A stretch of DNA of 64,000 nucleotides from Adhaeribacter aquaticus DSM 16391 (GTDB lineage: Bacteria; Bacteroidota; Bacteroidia; Cytophagales; Hymenobacteraceae): contig NZ_KI421517.1 of the NCBI RefSeq assembly GCF_000473365.1, positions 3,738,634-3,802,633 of the forward strand, in the 5' to 3' direction. Made by a program: the position numbers and the translations under genes. Positions 19,146 to 28,492 of the stretch are shown here, piece by piece. The first letter of the stretch is position 1. Each line of letters starts with the position of its first letter. The notes under the pieces were generated by a model. That model made no database searches and was not told where the DNA came from. It was given only the letters and a program-made list of their open reading frames with translations.

Positions 19146-19751
19146 TTAATCCACAAGCTCTTCGGTTTTTTTAGCATGCTCCAGGTGCATTTTTAAGGCT
19201 GGTAAATTCTTTTGAGCAAAAGCTTTCAATTCAGGATCAGTTTCATTTCGGGCAGCAGTTTCAAAAAGTGCCACAGTCAGTCGGTGCGCTAACTCCTGAG
19301 CCTTCATATACGCCTCATCAAAATCCTTTCCTGATTTAGTACTTAGCGGCGCCAGCATTCTTTGGTGCATTGGCAAAGGAGTAGCAGGCAATAAAATACT
19401 TTTGCTACCGGCTATGCTTTTTAACTCCGTACTGGTTTTGGTGTGGTCGGCAATCATTTGCTCGGCAAATTTCTTTACTTCCGGATGCACAGCCTTTTTC
19501 TGGGCTTCGTTACTACTTAAAATTTCAAACATATCGCTGCTAGCTGCCATAATTGGAAAGCTGGTAGAATCTAATGGTTGGGTAGTGGTAGCACCGGTGG
19601 CCATATCAGTAGAAGCAGCAGTAGCACTATCAGCAGCCGCAACAGTTTCAGTAGGAGAATTAGTATTAGCTGTATCGGTGTTTGTAGAACTGCAACCCAT
19701 GCCCCATAATAAGGCCGAGGTGGCTAAAACACTCATTGTTATTTTTTTCAT
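19146..19751 (-). CDS. DUF4142 domain lipoprotein
   Basis: A 201-residue product. The signal peptide ends in lipobox MGC (MKKITMSVLATSALLWGMGC), followed by a Thr/Ala/Ser-rich linker to about residue 65. A helical DUF4142 domain comes next, with the typical VKKFAEQMIADHTKT, a long AYMKAQELAHRLTVALFE helix and LPALKMHLEHAK. The domain is ferritin-like in shape and is often stress-induced in Bacteroidota; its biochemical role is not established. Confidence 0.9.
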   Translation of the reverse strand: MKKITMSVLATSALLWGMGCSSTNTDTANTNSPTETVAAADSATAASTDMATGATTTQPLDSTSFPIMAASSDMFEILSSNEAQKKAVHPEVKKFAEQMIADHTKTSTELKSIAGSKSILLPATPLPMHQRMLAPLSTKSGKDFDEAYMKAQELAHRLTVALFETAARNETDPELKAFAQKNLPALKMHLEHAKKTEELVD

Positions 19752-20079
19752 AGTTTTAAGCGCGTTTATATTTTTTATACTTTGCTATACGTACATAAAA
19801 TTCCTGTGTTTTTTAAGGATAATGGATGGGTTTTACCTTTGGTGTATGTTGGGTTAAATGCCTGTAATAGAATTTTATTATAAGGTTCCACAGCTTTAAG
19901 GTAAGCCGGTTAATAGCTCATTATCTTGATTTCTTTTCACCCCTCAGCTTTATAATCAATAAAAAGTAAGTTTAAGCTAATTCTTGCTTGCCAGTTTTTC
20001 TTTTAATTTCCGGCAGATAATTTTAACCCAGTTTAGAAACGGCTCGTTTAGGAACTTTAAAAGTTTAACCAGAATAAAA

Positions 20080-20892
20080 ATGGAACAAGAGCCTGCTACT
20101 TTATTAAAAGATTATTCCTTAGAAGAACGAGGTGCTTATTTAGCTGCAGTAGCTACTATTGCTTCTGCCGATGGCCACGCCTCCGAAGAAGAGTTAGAAT
20201 TCCTAAGCTTGATGGGAGAAGCCGCAGAATTACCTGAAAATATTCAGGAAGAAGTGGTACAGATTGCTAAAAATCCATCGCAGATCAGCCTGCAGAAATG
20301 CCTCGATTTACTAAAGCAAAGCCAGTTACGGTTTTCATTGATAACGGATATTATCAGTTTTGCCAAAGCCGACGGGCAGTATACGCCTGATGAACAAAAT
20401 CATATTGAGTCTATAGCTAATTATCTGGAAATAAATCAAAAGCAATTTAGCCTCCTGGACCAATTTGTAAATAAAGCTAATGATGCCCAGCAAAAAGGAG
20501 AAGACACTTCCTCCCAATCTTTTGTAAATAAAAGCGGATTTGGAGATATGTTTAAAAATGCTGGTATATCACCAGGTATGGTGCAGGGCATGCTGGGAAT
20601 TCTGGCACCAATTGTTATTAGCCGCATGATGAGTGGCGGACGCCGCCGGGGTTATTATGGTGGTGGCGGTATGATGGGAGGTGGTATGGGAGGATTACTC
20701 GGAGGGCTCTTAGGTGGTGGCATGATGGGTGGTGGCATGTACCGCGGAGGTCATGGTGGCAGCGGCCTGGGATCTATTATTTCTATCTTAGGTGGATTAA
20801 ACGGTCGCCGGGGATATGGAAGTATGGGTTCTGGTGGTTTGGGCGGTTTATTAGGTGGTATTCTAGGAGGCAAACGTCGTTCCGGTTGGTAA
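20080..20892 (+). CDS. TerB-like protein with glycine-rich tail
   Basis: I chose the ATG at 20080 (270 residues, MEQEPATLL...). An in-frame TTG 96 bases upstream would add a basic, non-conserved stretch. Residues about 8-135 form a tellurite-resistance TerB-like helical domain (AAVATIASADGHASEEELEFL and a second DGQYTPDEQNHIESI repeat). A short helix (GMVQGMLGILAPIVISRMM) is followed by a long Gly/Met/Arg-rich low-complexity tail ending GGLLGGILGGKRRSGW. TerB domains sit in metal-binding and stress complexes. The tail may support assembly or membrane association. Function is inferred only at domain level. Confidence 0.82.
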   Translation: MEQEPATLLKDYSLEERGAYLAAVATIASADGHASEEELEFLSLMGEAAELPENIQEEVVQIAKNPSQISLQKCLDLLKQSQLRFSLITDIISFAKADGQYTPDEQNHIESIANYLEINQKQFSLLDQFVNKANDAQQKGEDTSSQSFVNKSGFGDMFKNAGISPGMVQGMLGILAPIVISRMMSGGRRRGYYGGGGMMGGGMGGLLGGLLGGGMMGGGMYRGGHGGSGLGSIISILGGLNGRRGYGSMGSGGLGGLLGGILGGKRRSGW

Positions 20893-21216
20893 TGCCCCAT
20901 TACCAAAGTTATTTAATCAATTCCCTCGTTATCTTTATTGATTAGAAGGGGGTTGAATAGGTATAGGGTTTATTCTTTTTATGCTTGAAGAAAAGGCTAA
21001 GTAAATAAATAAAGGGAAGCTCAATTTAATCTTCTGCTGGAAGAGGTCAATATCCTATAATAAATACTTTTAATACAGGAGATTACCATTGTTTTGATTA
21101 GCAAATTAATATTGTTTTTACAGAAAAGGAAGCAGAGCCATCAAGGTTTTTCGATCTTATTCTTTATCCAGGTAAAAGTAAAGGAAAACCAATGTTTTAT
21201 CTTAATTTAACCAATA
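20893..21216. other. Intergenic region, no gene seen
   Basis: About 320 AT-rich bases between the TerB-like gene and the gamma-glutamyltransferase. No hairpin or promoter stood out clearly. Confidence 0.35.
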
Positions 21217-22911
21217 ATGCTTGTTGGTAAGAGAATAGTTTTCTTTGTTCTTACTATAAATTTAGTTTCTTGTAAAATTCAGGATGTACAAGAAAAGGGA
21301 CTTGTAACGAGTAAGGCCATGGTGGTGAGTGCTCATCCGTTGGCCTCCCAAATTGGGGCCGATATCCTGAAAAGAGGGGGGAATGCCATGGATGCTGCCG
21401 TTGCAGTACAATTTGCATTGGCCGTTGTTTATCCGGACGCCGGTAATATTGGAGGCGGTGGTTTTCTGGTTTTTCGGAAACACGATGGAACCCCGGATGC
21501 GCTGGATTATCGGGAAAAAGCTCCTGCAGCGGCTCACCGGAACATGTACCTGGATCAGAATGGTGAAGTAATCCCTAACTTAAGCAGGAAAGGGCATTTA
21601 GCAGCCGGGGTTCCCGGTACAGTAGATGGCATGGTACAAGCCCACCAGAAATATGGCAGTTTGCCGTGGCGCGATTTAGTGCAACCAGCTATTTTTTTGG
21701 CCGAAAATGGTTTTCCTTTAACTAAAAAAGAAGCCGTTAAATTAAACGAGGAACAAAAAGATTTTATAAAATACAATACCCGCCGGCCCGCGTTTTTTCT
21801 GAAAAAACGTTGGGAAGAAGGCGATACAGTGGTTCTAAAGGATTTAGCTAAAACGCTGGGCCTAATCCGGGATAAAGGTAGGGCTGGTTTTTACGAAGGT
21901 AGCACAGCAGAATTAATAGAAGCTGAAATGAATCGGGGAAAGGGAATAATTACCCAGGCTGATCTGGCTAATTATCAATCTGTATGGCGGAAACCTATAA
22001 CCGGCCAGGTTGGTAATTTAAAAATTATTTCCATGACTCCACCATCCAGCGGTGGCATTGCCCTTATTCAGTTACTTACCATAGCGCAAAAATTTCCCCT
22101 GAAAGAATGGGGTTGGAATTCCGTTAAAACTGCTCATGTGCTGGTTGAAGCCGAACGGAGGGTATATGCCGATAGGGCCAGGCATTTAGGAGATCCGGAT
22201 TTTTACCAGGTTCCGGTGGCCGGATTATTAGATACCGCCTACATTAGGAAGCGCATGACGGATTTTTCTTTAAAAAAAGCCACGGATAGTGATGTTGTAT
22301 CGCCCGGAACTCCGGCTCCTCAGGAAAATCCCCACACCACCCATTATTCCATTATTGATGCTCAAGGAAACGCCGTTTCGGTAACTACCACGCTTAATAG
22401 TAATTTTGGCTCCAAGGTATTTGTAGGAGGGGGCGGATTTCTGCTTAATAATGAAATGGATGATTTTAGTGCTAAACCCGGTGCCCCTAATTCTTATGGA
22501 CTGGTAGGTGAAGAAGCCAATGCTATTGCGCCCAATAAACGAATGCTTAGTTCTATGACGCCTACTATTCTGGAAAAGGATGAAAAATTATTTATGGTCA
22601 TTGGAGCTATGGGAGGCTCTACTATTATTACCACTGTTTTCCAGATTATTATGAATGTAGTCGTACACGATTTTCCAATGCAGGGAGCTGTTAATGCCGG
22701 GCGTTTTCATCACCAGTGGAAGCCGGATTGGATACTTTCGGAATGGGGAGCTTTGGGGCCTTTTACAGGTTTAGGAATGTGGCTGAAAGGGCACAAAATT
22801 GCACCGAAGACTGGTGGAATTGGTAGGGCAGCAGGTATTTTGGTATTACCGGATGGCCGGTTAGAAGGAGGTGCAGAACCAAGGGGAGATGACGCAGCAG
22901 CAGGTTTTTAA
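21217..22911 (+). CDS. ggt: Gamma-glutamyltransferase, lipoprotein
   Basis: The 564-residue product is a Ntn-hydrolase that transfers or hydrolyses gamma-glutamyl groups, for example from glutathione. The N-terminus is a signal peptide with lipobox (NLVSCK). AMVVSAHPLASQIGADILKR and GGNAMDAAVA start the large subunit. The autocleavage site and nucleophile Thr374 lie in PHTTHYS. LLNNEMDDFS, a PNKRMLSSMTPT segment and GGAEPRGDDAAAGF at the end are family hallmarks. It should mature into two subunits in the periplasm or on a membrane face. It is a single gene, with a hairpin shared with the convergent DoxX gene. Confidence 0.95.
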   Translation: MLVGKRIVFFVLTINLVSCKIQDVQEKGLVTSKAMVVSAHPLASQIGADILKRGGNAMDAAVAVQFALAVVYPDAGNIGGGGFLVFRKHDGTPDALDYREKAPAAAHRNMYLDQNGEVIPNLSRKGHLAAGVPGTVDGMVQAHQKYGSLPWRDLVQPAIFLAENGFPLTKKEAVKLNEEQKDFIKYNTRRPAFFLKKRWEEGDTVVLKDLAKTLGLIRDKGRAGFYEGSTAELIEAEMNRGKGIITQADLANYQSVWRKPITGQVGNLKIISMTPPSSGGIALIQLLTIAQKFPLKEWGWNSVKTAHVLVEAERRVYADRARHLGDPDFYQVPVAGLLDTAYIRKRMTDFSLKKATDSDVVSPGTPAPQENPHTTHYSIIDAQGNAVSVTTTLNSNFGSKVFVGGGGFLLNNEMDDFSAKPGAPNSYGLVGEEANAIAPNKRMLSSMTPTILEKDEKLFMVIGAMGGSTIITTVFQIIMNVVVHDFPMQGAVNAGRFHHQWKPDWILSEWGALGPFTGLGMWLKGHKIAPKTGGIGRAAGILVLPDGRLEGGAEPRGDDAAAGF

Positions 22912-22993
22912 TTATAGCCAGTCCTATAGCTGTTACTACGAAGTCAAAACAATAAACTTGTTAATTTCATTTCCATAAAGTACATAAATAGTC

Positions 22994-23017
22994 AGGGCTT
23001 TATTATAATAGAGCCCT
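22994..23017. terminator. Possible bidirectional terminator hairpin
   Basis: A near-perfect palindrome, AGGGCT...AGCCCT with a self-complementary TATTATAATA centre, lies between convergent genes. It lacks a clear T-tract. Confidence 0.4.
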
Positions 23018-23046
23018 AACTTAATAAGATTAACATTATTTTAGGA

Positions 23047-23448
23047 TTAAGTTAAATTGCCTCCTCGTCTTCGCATGGCGTCTATACTCCAAATGCCTGC
23101 TCCGTGAGAAGCTATGTATAGAAACAGAAAACAATAAATAAGCGCTAATTCTCCTTGGTTTACCAATGGATTGCCTCCTTGTGGAGCATGCGCCATAAAA
23201 TAGGCTACCGCCATTTGTCCACTTGCCAGAAAGGCCGCTATACTGGTCAGGAAACCTATAGCAATCAATAGTCCGCCTACTAATTCTACAATTCCTGCAA
23301 CTCCCATCATAGAAGCTAGCTCAACGGCCGGTTTATCGCCGGGCCATCCAAATAGTTTTTGGCTACCATGCATGGCAAATAATAAACCCGACACAATGCG
23401 TAAGAGTGCAAAGAAAAAAGAACTGTACCTGCCTAATAAGTTATTCAT
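23047..23448 (-). CDS. DoxX family membrane protein
   Basis: A 133-residue, four-helix membrane protein. SGLLFAMHGSQKLFGWPG, then a GIVELVGGLLIAIGFLT helix, a SGQMAVAYFMAHAPQG loop and a final helix match the DoxX/DoxD family. Members are often linked to quinone or thiosulfate metabolism or redox stress, but most are uncharacterised. Confidence 0.92.
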   Translation of the reverse strand: MNNLLGRYSSFFFALLRIVSGLLFAMHGSQKLFGWPGDKPAVELASMMGVAGIVELVGGLLIAIGFLTSIAAFLASGQMAVAYFMAHAPQGGNPLVNQGELALIYCFLFLYIASHGAGIWSIDAMRRRGGNLT

Positions 23449-23880
23449 AGCCTTACAATTAGCGTATTTTAGTACTAAGTAAATTTGTTTATAACCACAT
23501 TCTATTAAATGAGAAATCTTTACGGTTATAATGGATGAAAGTTAAATCTTAGGTTTAAGTTGAGCTTTAAGTTTCTGGTGGTAAAAAAAATTAAATTGTG
23601 ATGTATTAAATAATAGGAAAGGTGTACCAGTTATTCAAAGAAAGCGAAGTTATATTCATAACACGGCTGATTCTGGTAGCATCATACCGCTACATATATT
23701 GGCAGCCTGAACATCTTTTCGGTCCATATCCGGATCAGTTGTAATTACTCCTTCAGTAGCAAGAAAGATTACCACCAAGAGTTTGCCGGTACCTGCCTTA
23801 CCTCAATGGCCATTATGTAAGTTTTTTTTTATTAAATTTTAAATTAACCTATATGGTTCTGTCCAAGTTTACCACACCTT
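23449..23880. other. Intergenic region, possible coding remnant
   Basis: About 430 bases with no intact gene. On the minus strand about 23656-23800 carries a short open frame (containing GVITTDPDMDRKDVQ) that reads like protein. It has no good start and no family I recognise, so it may be a decayed fragment. Confidence 0.35.
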
Positions 23881-25011
23881 TTAATCAAATATTATTACCT
23901 GCCGGATAGCTTCGCCTTTTACCATCCTTTCAAAGCCTTCGTTTATATCCTCCAAGCGAAGTTTATGCGATAAAAGTTTATCTACCGGTAAACGTCCGGA
24001 CTGGTAAAGAGCAATATAAGCCGGTACATCGCGAGGAGGAACACAGCTACCTAAAAACGAACCTTGCAGCGTTCTTTCTTCTGCTACTAATTGCAGCGGA
24101 GAAATTTCAAGTCGGTAAGCAGGATTTGGCAAACCAACTGTTACCGTTTTCCCTCCCCGGCGGGTTGCTTTAAAAGTAAAATCCAGGGCTGGTACAACGC
24201 CAGCACATTCCAAACCTATATCTACCCCGCCATTCGTCAAGGCTTTTACTTTATCTATTGCATTTTCTTCTCCTGAATGTACAGCCGAGTGTGCGCCTAA
24301 TTCTAATGCTTTCTTCAATTTTTCCTCGTTTATATCCGCCACTATAACTTTACTGGCACCCGCCGCCAATGCACCCATTAAAGCAGCAAAGCCAATACCA
24401 CCCATCCCAGTAATTAATATAGTTTGTCCCAGGGCTAGTTTGGCAGTATTCGTAATGGCACCTACGCCGGTTATAATAGCACAACCAAAAAGAGCCGCAA
24501 TATCCCAGCTTAATGTTTTATCTATTCGCACGACTGATTGGCGGGAAGCTACGGTGTATTCGGCAAACCCGGATACCCCCAGATGATGATAAATTTGCTC
24601 ACCATCCCGACCAGATAACCGGATACCTCCTTCTAACAATACTCCGGCACCATTAGCGGCAACACCATTCTCGCAAAGACCAGGCCTGGAGGTTATGCAA
24701 GGGTTGCAATGGCCACAGCTGGGCATAAATGAAAAAACAACATGGTCGCCAATCGCTAAATCTTTCACACCCGGTCCCAGCTCCACCACCTCACCGGCGG
24801 CTTCGTGCCCGAGTACCATGGGCATCTGGCGCGGCCGATTACCATCTATAACTGATAAATCGGAGTGGCAAAGGCCTGCAGCATGAATTTTAATTAAAAC
24901 TTCATTTTGTTGCGGCGGGTCTAATTCCACTTCTTCAATCTGAAAGGGTTTGCTTTCGGTATAGGGGCCGGGCTTTCCCATTTCTCGTAATACGGCAGCT
25001 TTTATTTTCAT
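23881..25011 (-). CDS. Zinc-dependent alcohol dehydrogenase
   Basis: I chose the ATG at 25011 (376 residues, MKIKAAVLREMG). The 52 extra in-frame residues upstream are not dehydrogenase-like. Catalytic zinc residues are in GLCHSDL and GHEAAGEV. The structural zinc cluster is in CGHCNPCITSRPGLC, and the Rossmann motif is GMGGIGFAAL. It resembles class-III-like / NAD-dependent alcohol dehydrogenases acting on small alcohols or aldehydes. It is a second, distinct paralogue of the dehydrogenase at 7.9 kb. It stands alone on the minus strand. Confidence 0.9.
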   Translation of the reverse strand: MKIKAAVLREMGKPGPYTESKPFQIEEVELDPPQQNEVLIKIHAAGLCHSDLSVIDGNRPRQMPMVLGHEAAGEVVELGPGVKDLAIGDHVVFSFMPSCGHCNPCITSRPGLCENGVAANGAGVLLEGGIRLSGRDGEQIYHHLGVSGFAEYTVASRQSVVRIDKTLSWDIAALFGCAIITGVGAITNTAKLALGQTILITGMGGIGFAALMGALAAGASKVIVADINEEKLKKALELGAHSAVHSGEENAIDKVKALTNGGVDIGLECAGVVPALDFTFKATRRGGKTVTVGLPNPAYRLEISPLQLVAEERTLQGSFLGSCVPPRDVPAYIALYQSGRLPVDKLLSHKLRLEDINEGFERMVKGEAIRQVIIFD

Positions 25012-25472
25012 AGATATTTTTAACTTTTGATTAAACACTGTTAAAATTAAATCCGGTATGGGTAGGGCAAGAAGTTTTCCTATTAAAGTAAAATTTAAGT
25101 AAGCCGGTATTTTGGTGTGCAAAGCTGGCCTGGTAAAAAAGCTTAATTGTGCCTCCGCTATGTACATTAAATAAGTTTTTACGCTAACATGCGAATCTTC
25201 TAATATACTGAATAAACTACAACCTCTTTGAATCTTTGATTTAGTCTGTATGGTTACTAAAATAAGTCTTATTTGAGTTAAGCCAAATTTTTAATTTTAA
25301 TTCTGGTATCAGATGTAGACAAAATAAGTTTTTCCACCAACGGGTTTAGAATCTAAATCCCATCCAAAAACATATTTTAACGACTCTAGTATGTAGAGAA
25401 GTTTTTTACCAGGTCCTTAAGATTCATTGTTTTCCTTAATTTATTAAATAAAACCAATTTGTAATATTTAAG
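25012..25472. other. Divergent intergenic region
   Basis: About 460 bases separate the alcohol dehydrogenase and the dienelactone hydrolase, so both promoters must lie here. The in-frame extension 5' of the dehydrogenase start is not convincing as protein. No repeat was found. Confidence 0.35.
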
Positions 25473-26177
25473 ATGAAAAATTACTCCTTTATAACCCTTT
25501 CTGTTTCGGATGGCAGCGATATGGAGGCTTATGTTGCTTTTCCGGAAACGGCAGCGCCATGTGCAGCCATTATTCTGCTCCAGGAAGCCTTTGGAGTTAA
25601 TAATCATATCCGCAAGGTGGCAAAACAACTATGCCAGGAAGGCTATGCCGTTATGGCCCCTGATTTATATCACCGTACTGCTAAACGCCTGGAAATAAAT
25701 TATAATGATTTTGCGTCGGCTTTGCCGCATTATCAGGCAATAAAAAAAGAGGGACTTACAGCCGATTTCCAAGCTACTTATGCTTGGCTGCAAACTCAGG
25801 AAAATATATTAAGTACAAAAATAGGTGCTATTGGCTTTTGCCTCGGTGGACGAGTGGCTTTTATAGCAAATACTGTTTTACCTTTAGCCGCAGCCGTTTC
25901 CTATTACGGTGGAGGTTTAGATGCCTTGGCTGGGGAGGCAGTACATATGCAGGCGCCTCATTTATTTGTCTGGGGCGGCCTGGATACGCAATTACCGCAG
26001 GAAAAAATTAATAAAATTATAGATGGTGTAAGAGCAGCAGGTAAAGAGTATACCAATATGGTTATTTCCTATGCGGGCCATGGGTTCCACTGCGACGAAC
26101 GTAGCAGTTACCACCCGATGGCGGCAAAAGAAGCCTGGGTTACCACCCTTGCTTTTTTTGCTAATCGATTAAAATAA
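25473..26177 (+). CDS. Dienelactone hydrolase family protein
   Basis: A 234-residue alpha/beta hydrolase. The Cys nucleophile Cys123 is in GFCLGGR, where most alpha/beta hydrolases have Ser. A likely acid lies in WGGLDTQLP, and catalytic His203 is in YAGHGFHC. The QEAFGVNNHIRKVA segment near residue 35 is also typical of carboxymethylenebutenolidase-like enzymes. The actual substrate is unknown, since many homologues lack a chlorocatechol pathway context, as here. Confidence 0.92.
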   Translation: MKNYSFITLSVSDGSDMEAYVAFPETAAPCAAIILLQEAFGVNNHIRKVAKQLCQEGYAVMAPDLYHRTAKRLEINYNDFASALPHYQAIKKEGLTADFQATYAWLQTQENILSTKIGAIGFCLGGRVAFIANTVLPLAAAVSYYGGGLDALAGEAVHMQAPHLFVWGGLDTQLPQEKINKIIDGVRAAGKEYTNMVISYAGHGFHCDERSSYHPMAAKEAWVTTLAFFANRLK

Positions 26178-26866
26178 TAGCTTTTTACCTGTTCAGAATT
26201 CAGAAAAACAAATAACATTTTTGCCATACCAGATAAAAACTATACAGGTTTAGTTTTCCAAATCTTACTGTAATAAGCAATTTTATCTTGAATATAACTC
26301 ACCAAACTGCCGGGTTAAAATATAATAGGTTTTTAACATGGATGATTGGCGACTAACAGTTTCAATAAAACCAGATACCAATAAAGTAATTTAAATAAAG
26401 GTAACCAGAAACGAAGAGTGCAATTCCAACTTATTTAAATAAATTAAGTTAAAACCAAAATCCCAGTAAAGTATAATTCAGAAGTCAAATTAAAGAGAAA
26501 GTTCTACTACCCAAATGCGCAAAGTGTTTAAGTATTAATTCAAAAGCATTTGTTAAATATACGTAAATATAGGTTTAGCTTACGTATAGTGCTTGTTTAA
26601 GCAACACCAAAACCTACTTCGCACGTATATTTCGTTTTTGAAAGCAATCTTATAAGTTGAGAAATTCTTCCGGAAATCCTAACCAGGAAGGACCACCTTG
26701 GCTAATATTGGTTTTTGTATTAAAGTTAGAGGATTGGTCTTAAAACAGGAGGAGTTCAGTGCCTGTTAGCTCAAAACAATAGTTTTATTAAAAAGCCAGG
26801 CATAGGAAAGATATCAGGAAAAAATTGTTTTATAACTCATTTAGTTAAAAGTTTAAACGGAACAAT
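26178..26866. other. Long intergenic region before the ATP-grasp operon
   Basis: Nearly 690 bases without a recognisable gene on either strand. AT-rich, with scattered short direct and inverted words (for example TACGTA twice around 26560-26590) that do not amount to a defined repeat. The operon promoter should lie in the last 150 bases. Confidence 0.4.
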
Positions 26867-28363
26867 ATGGAGGCAGTAATGCGCCAGGAAATGTCAAGTG
26901 GTGTTTTTGGAAACTATCAGGTTCCTCCCCAATTCTTAGACGAGGTGTTTAACAGTGCAGGGGGAGTTAACCCACATTATGAAAATATTTATCAGCAATT
27001 TGTAAAATTCAATAAAGAAGAATTTAAAGAGCTGAATGAACAGGCCAAATCCGCCTTTTTTAATCAAGGCATCACCTTTTCGGTGTACAGTGATAAAGCC
27101 AAAGGCGTAGAGCGGATTTTCCCATTTGATCTCTTTCCCCGTATTATTCCGGCAGCAGAATGGGCCCGGCTGGAAGAAGGTATTATTCAAAGATGTGTAG
27201 CTCTAAACCTTTTTATTCAGGATATATATAGCAACAAGCATATTTTGAAAGATAAAGTGGTTCCGGCCGAACTGATTTTTTCTTCTAATAATTACCTGAA
27301 GGCCATGCTGGACTTTAAACCGGTAGGCGGCATATTTACTCATATTTCCGGTACCGATTTAATTAAACACAGTGATGGGCAATACTATGTGTTGGAAGAT
27401 AATCTAAGATGTCCTTCTGGTATTAGTTATGTATTATCCAATCGGGTAGCCATGAAGCGGTTGCTCTTTCCTATGTTCCGGAAACTTAATATTAGCCTGG
27501 TACATCAGTATCCGCAGGAACTACTGGCTACCATGCAATCAGTGGCACCGGAAGGGGTAGATGTTCCGAACTGTGTGGTTTTAACCCCCGGCGTATATAA
27601 TTCGGCTTATTTTGAACACGTATTTCTGGCCCATAACATGGGTATACCCTTGGTGGAAGGCAGGGATTTGTATGTAGATAAAAATTTTGTTTACATGAAA
27701 ACCATCAGCGGACCCCAGCGGGTTGATGTAGTATATCGTCGGTTAGATGATGCTTTTTTAGACCCATTAGCCTTTAAGCCTGATTCTATGTTAGGGGTAC
27801 CCGGCATTATGGCAGCCTACCGCGAGGGCAACGTTAATATTCTGAACGCACCAGGTACCGGTTTTGCCGATGATAAAGCTGTTTATACGTATGTTCCTGA
27901 TATCATCCGGTATTATTTAAACCAGGAGCCTATCCTGAATAACGTCCATACTTATCGTTGCGAGAAAGACGATGATTTTCAGTATGTATTGGAGAATATG
28001 GATAAGCTGGTTATTAAACCAGTAGATGAAAGTGGAGGATATGGCATTTTAATTGGTAATAAAGCTACAAAAGCCGAATTACAGGAATTTAAATCCCTTA
28101 TCACCCAAAACCGGCGCAAATACATTGCCCAACCTATTATGGCGCTTTCGATGCATGCTACCTTTATAGAAGAAGAAGGTAGATTTGAGCCTCGGCATGT
28201 GGATTTACGCACCTTTACGCTGCTGGGTAAGGATCGGCAATATGTTTTAAAAGGTGGTTTATCCCGGGTAGCACTCAGGAAAGGAAGCCTGATTGTTAAT
28301 TCTTCTCAGGGTGGTGGGTCTAAAGACACCTGGGTAATGACCGATGATAATTTTCAGGGTTAA
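26867..28363 (+). CDS. Circularly permuted ATP-grasp type 2 protein
   Basis: The 498-residue product matches the circularly permuted ATP-grasp family: FDLFPRIIPAAEWARLEEGI, IYSNKHILKDKVVPAEL, YYVLEDNLRCPSGISYVLSNR and LVIKPVDESGGYGILIG, with late DLRTFTLLG. ATP-grasp enzymes make peptide-like or amide bonds via acyl phosphates. This branch nearly always sits with alpha-E and transglutaminase genes, as here. The combination is predicted to build and process a peptide or modify proteins, without a known product. Start: the ATG at 26867; a second ATG four codons later is also possible. Confidence 0.93.
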   Translation: MEAVMRQEMSSGVFGNYQVPPQFLDEVFNSAGGVNPHYENIYQQFVKFNKEEFKELNEQAKSAFFNQGITFSVYSDKAKGVERIFPFDLFPRIIPAAEWARLEEGIIQRCVALNLFIQDIYSNKHILKDKVVPAELIFSSNNYLKAMLDFKPVGGIFTHISGTDLIKHSDGQYYVLEDNLRCPSGISYVLSNRVAMKRLLFPMFRKLNISLVHQYPQELLATMQSVAPEGVDVPNCVVLTPGVYNSAYFEHVFLAHNMGIPLVEGRDLYVDKNFVYMKTISGPQRVDVVYRRLDDAFLDPLAFKPDSMLGVPGIMAAYREGNVNILNAPGTGFADDKAVYTYVPDIIRYYLNQEPILNNVHTYRCEKDDDFQYVLENMDKLVIKPVDESGGYGILIGNKATKAELQEFKSLITQNRRKYIAQPIMALSMHATFIEEEGRFEPRHVDLRTFTLLGKDRQYVLKGGLSRVALRKGSLIVNSSQGGGSKDTWVMTDDNFQG

Positions 28364-28492
28364 GGCCGGTTATGCCACCAAGAGTATTCTGTTACTTATT
28401 ATCTAAATTAATTTAACCAGAAAAGAAGCAGGGTCAGTATATAATTTTCTTCGGAAACCACGGCACTTGCGGATTAAATATAAATAATATTC

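Noticed and set aside
19984-20079. N-terminal extension of the TerB-like gene from a TTG
   Set aside because: The extra 32 residues are basic and unrelated to the TerB domain; the ATG at 20080 is the better start.
23656-23800. Short minus-strand protein-like frame (GVITTDPDMDRKDVQ region)
   Set aside because: No convincing start, too short, and no family recognised; may be a decayed fragment, but I cannot support a call.
25012-25167. 52-residue N-terminal extension of the second zinc dehydrogenase
   Set aside because: The family begins at MKIKAAVLREMG, and the extension is AT-rich and not dehydrogenase-like.
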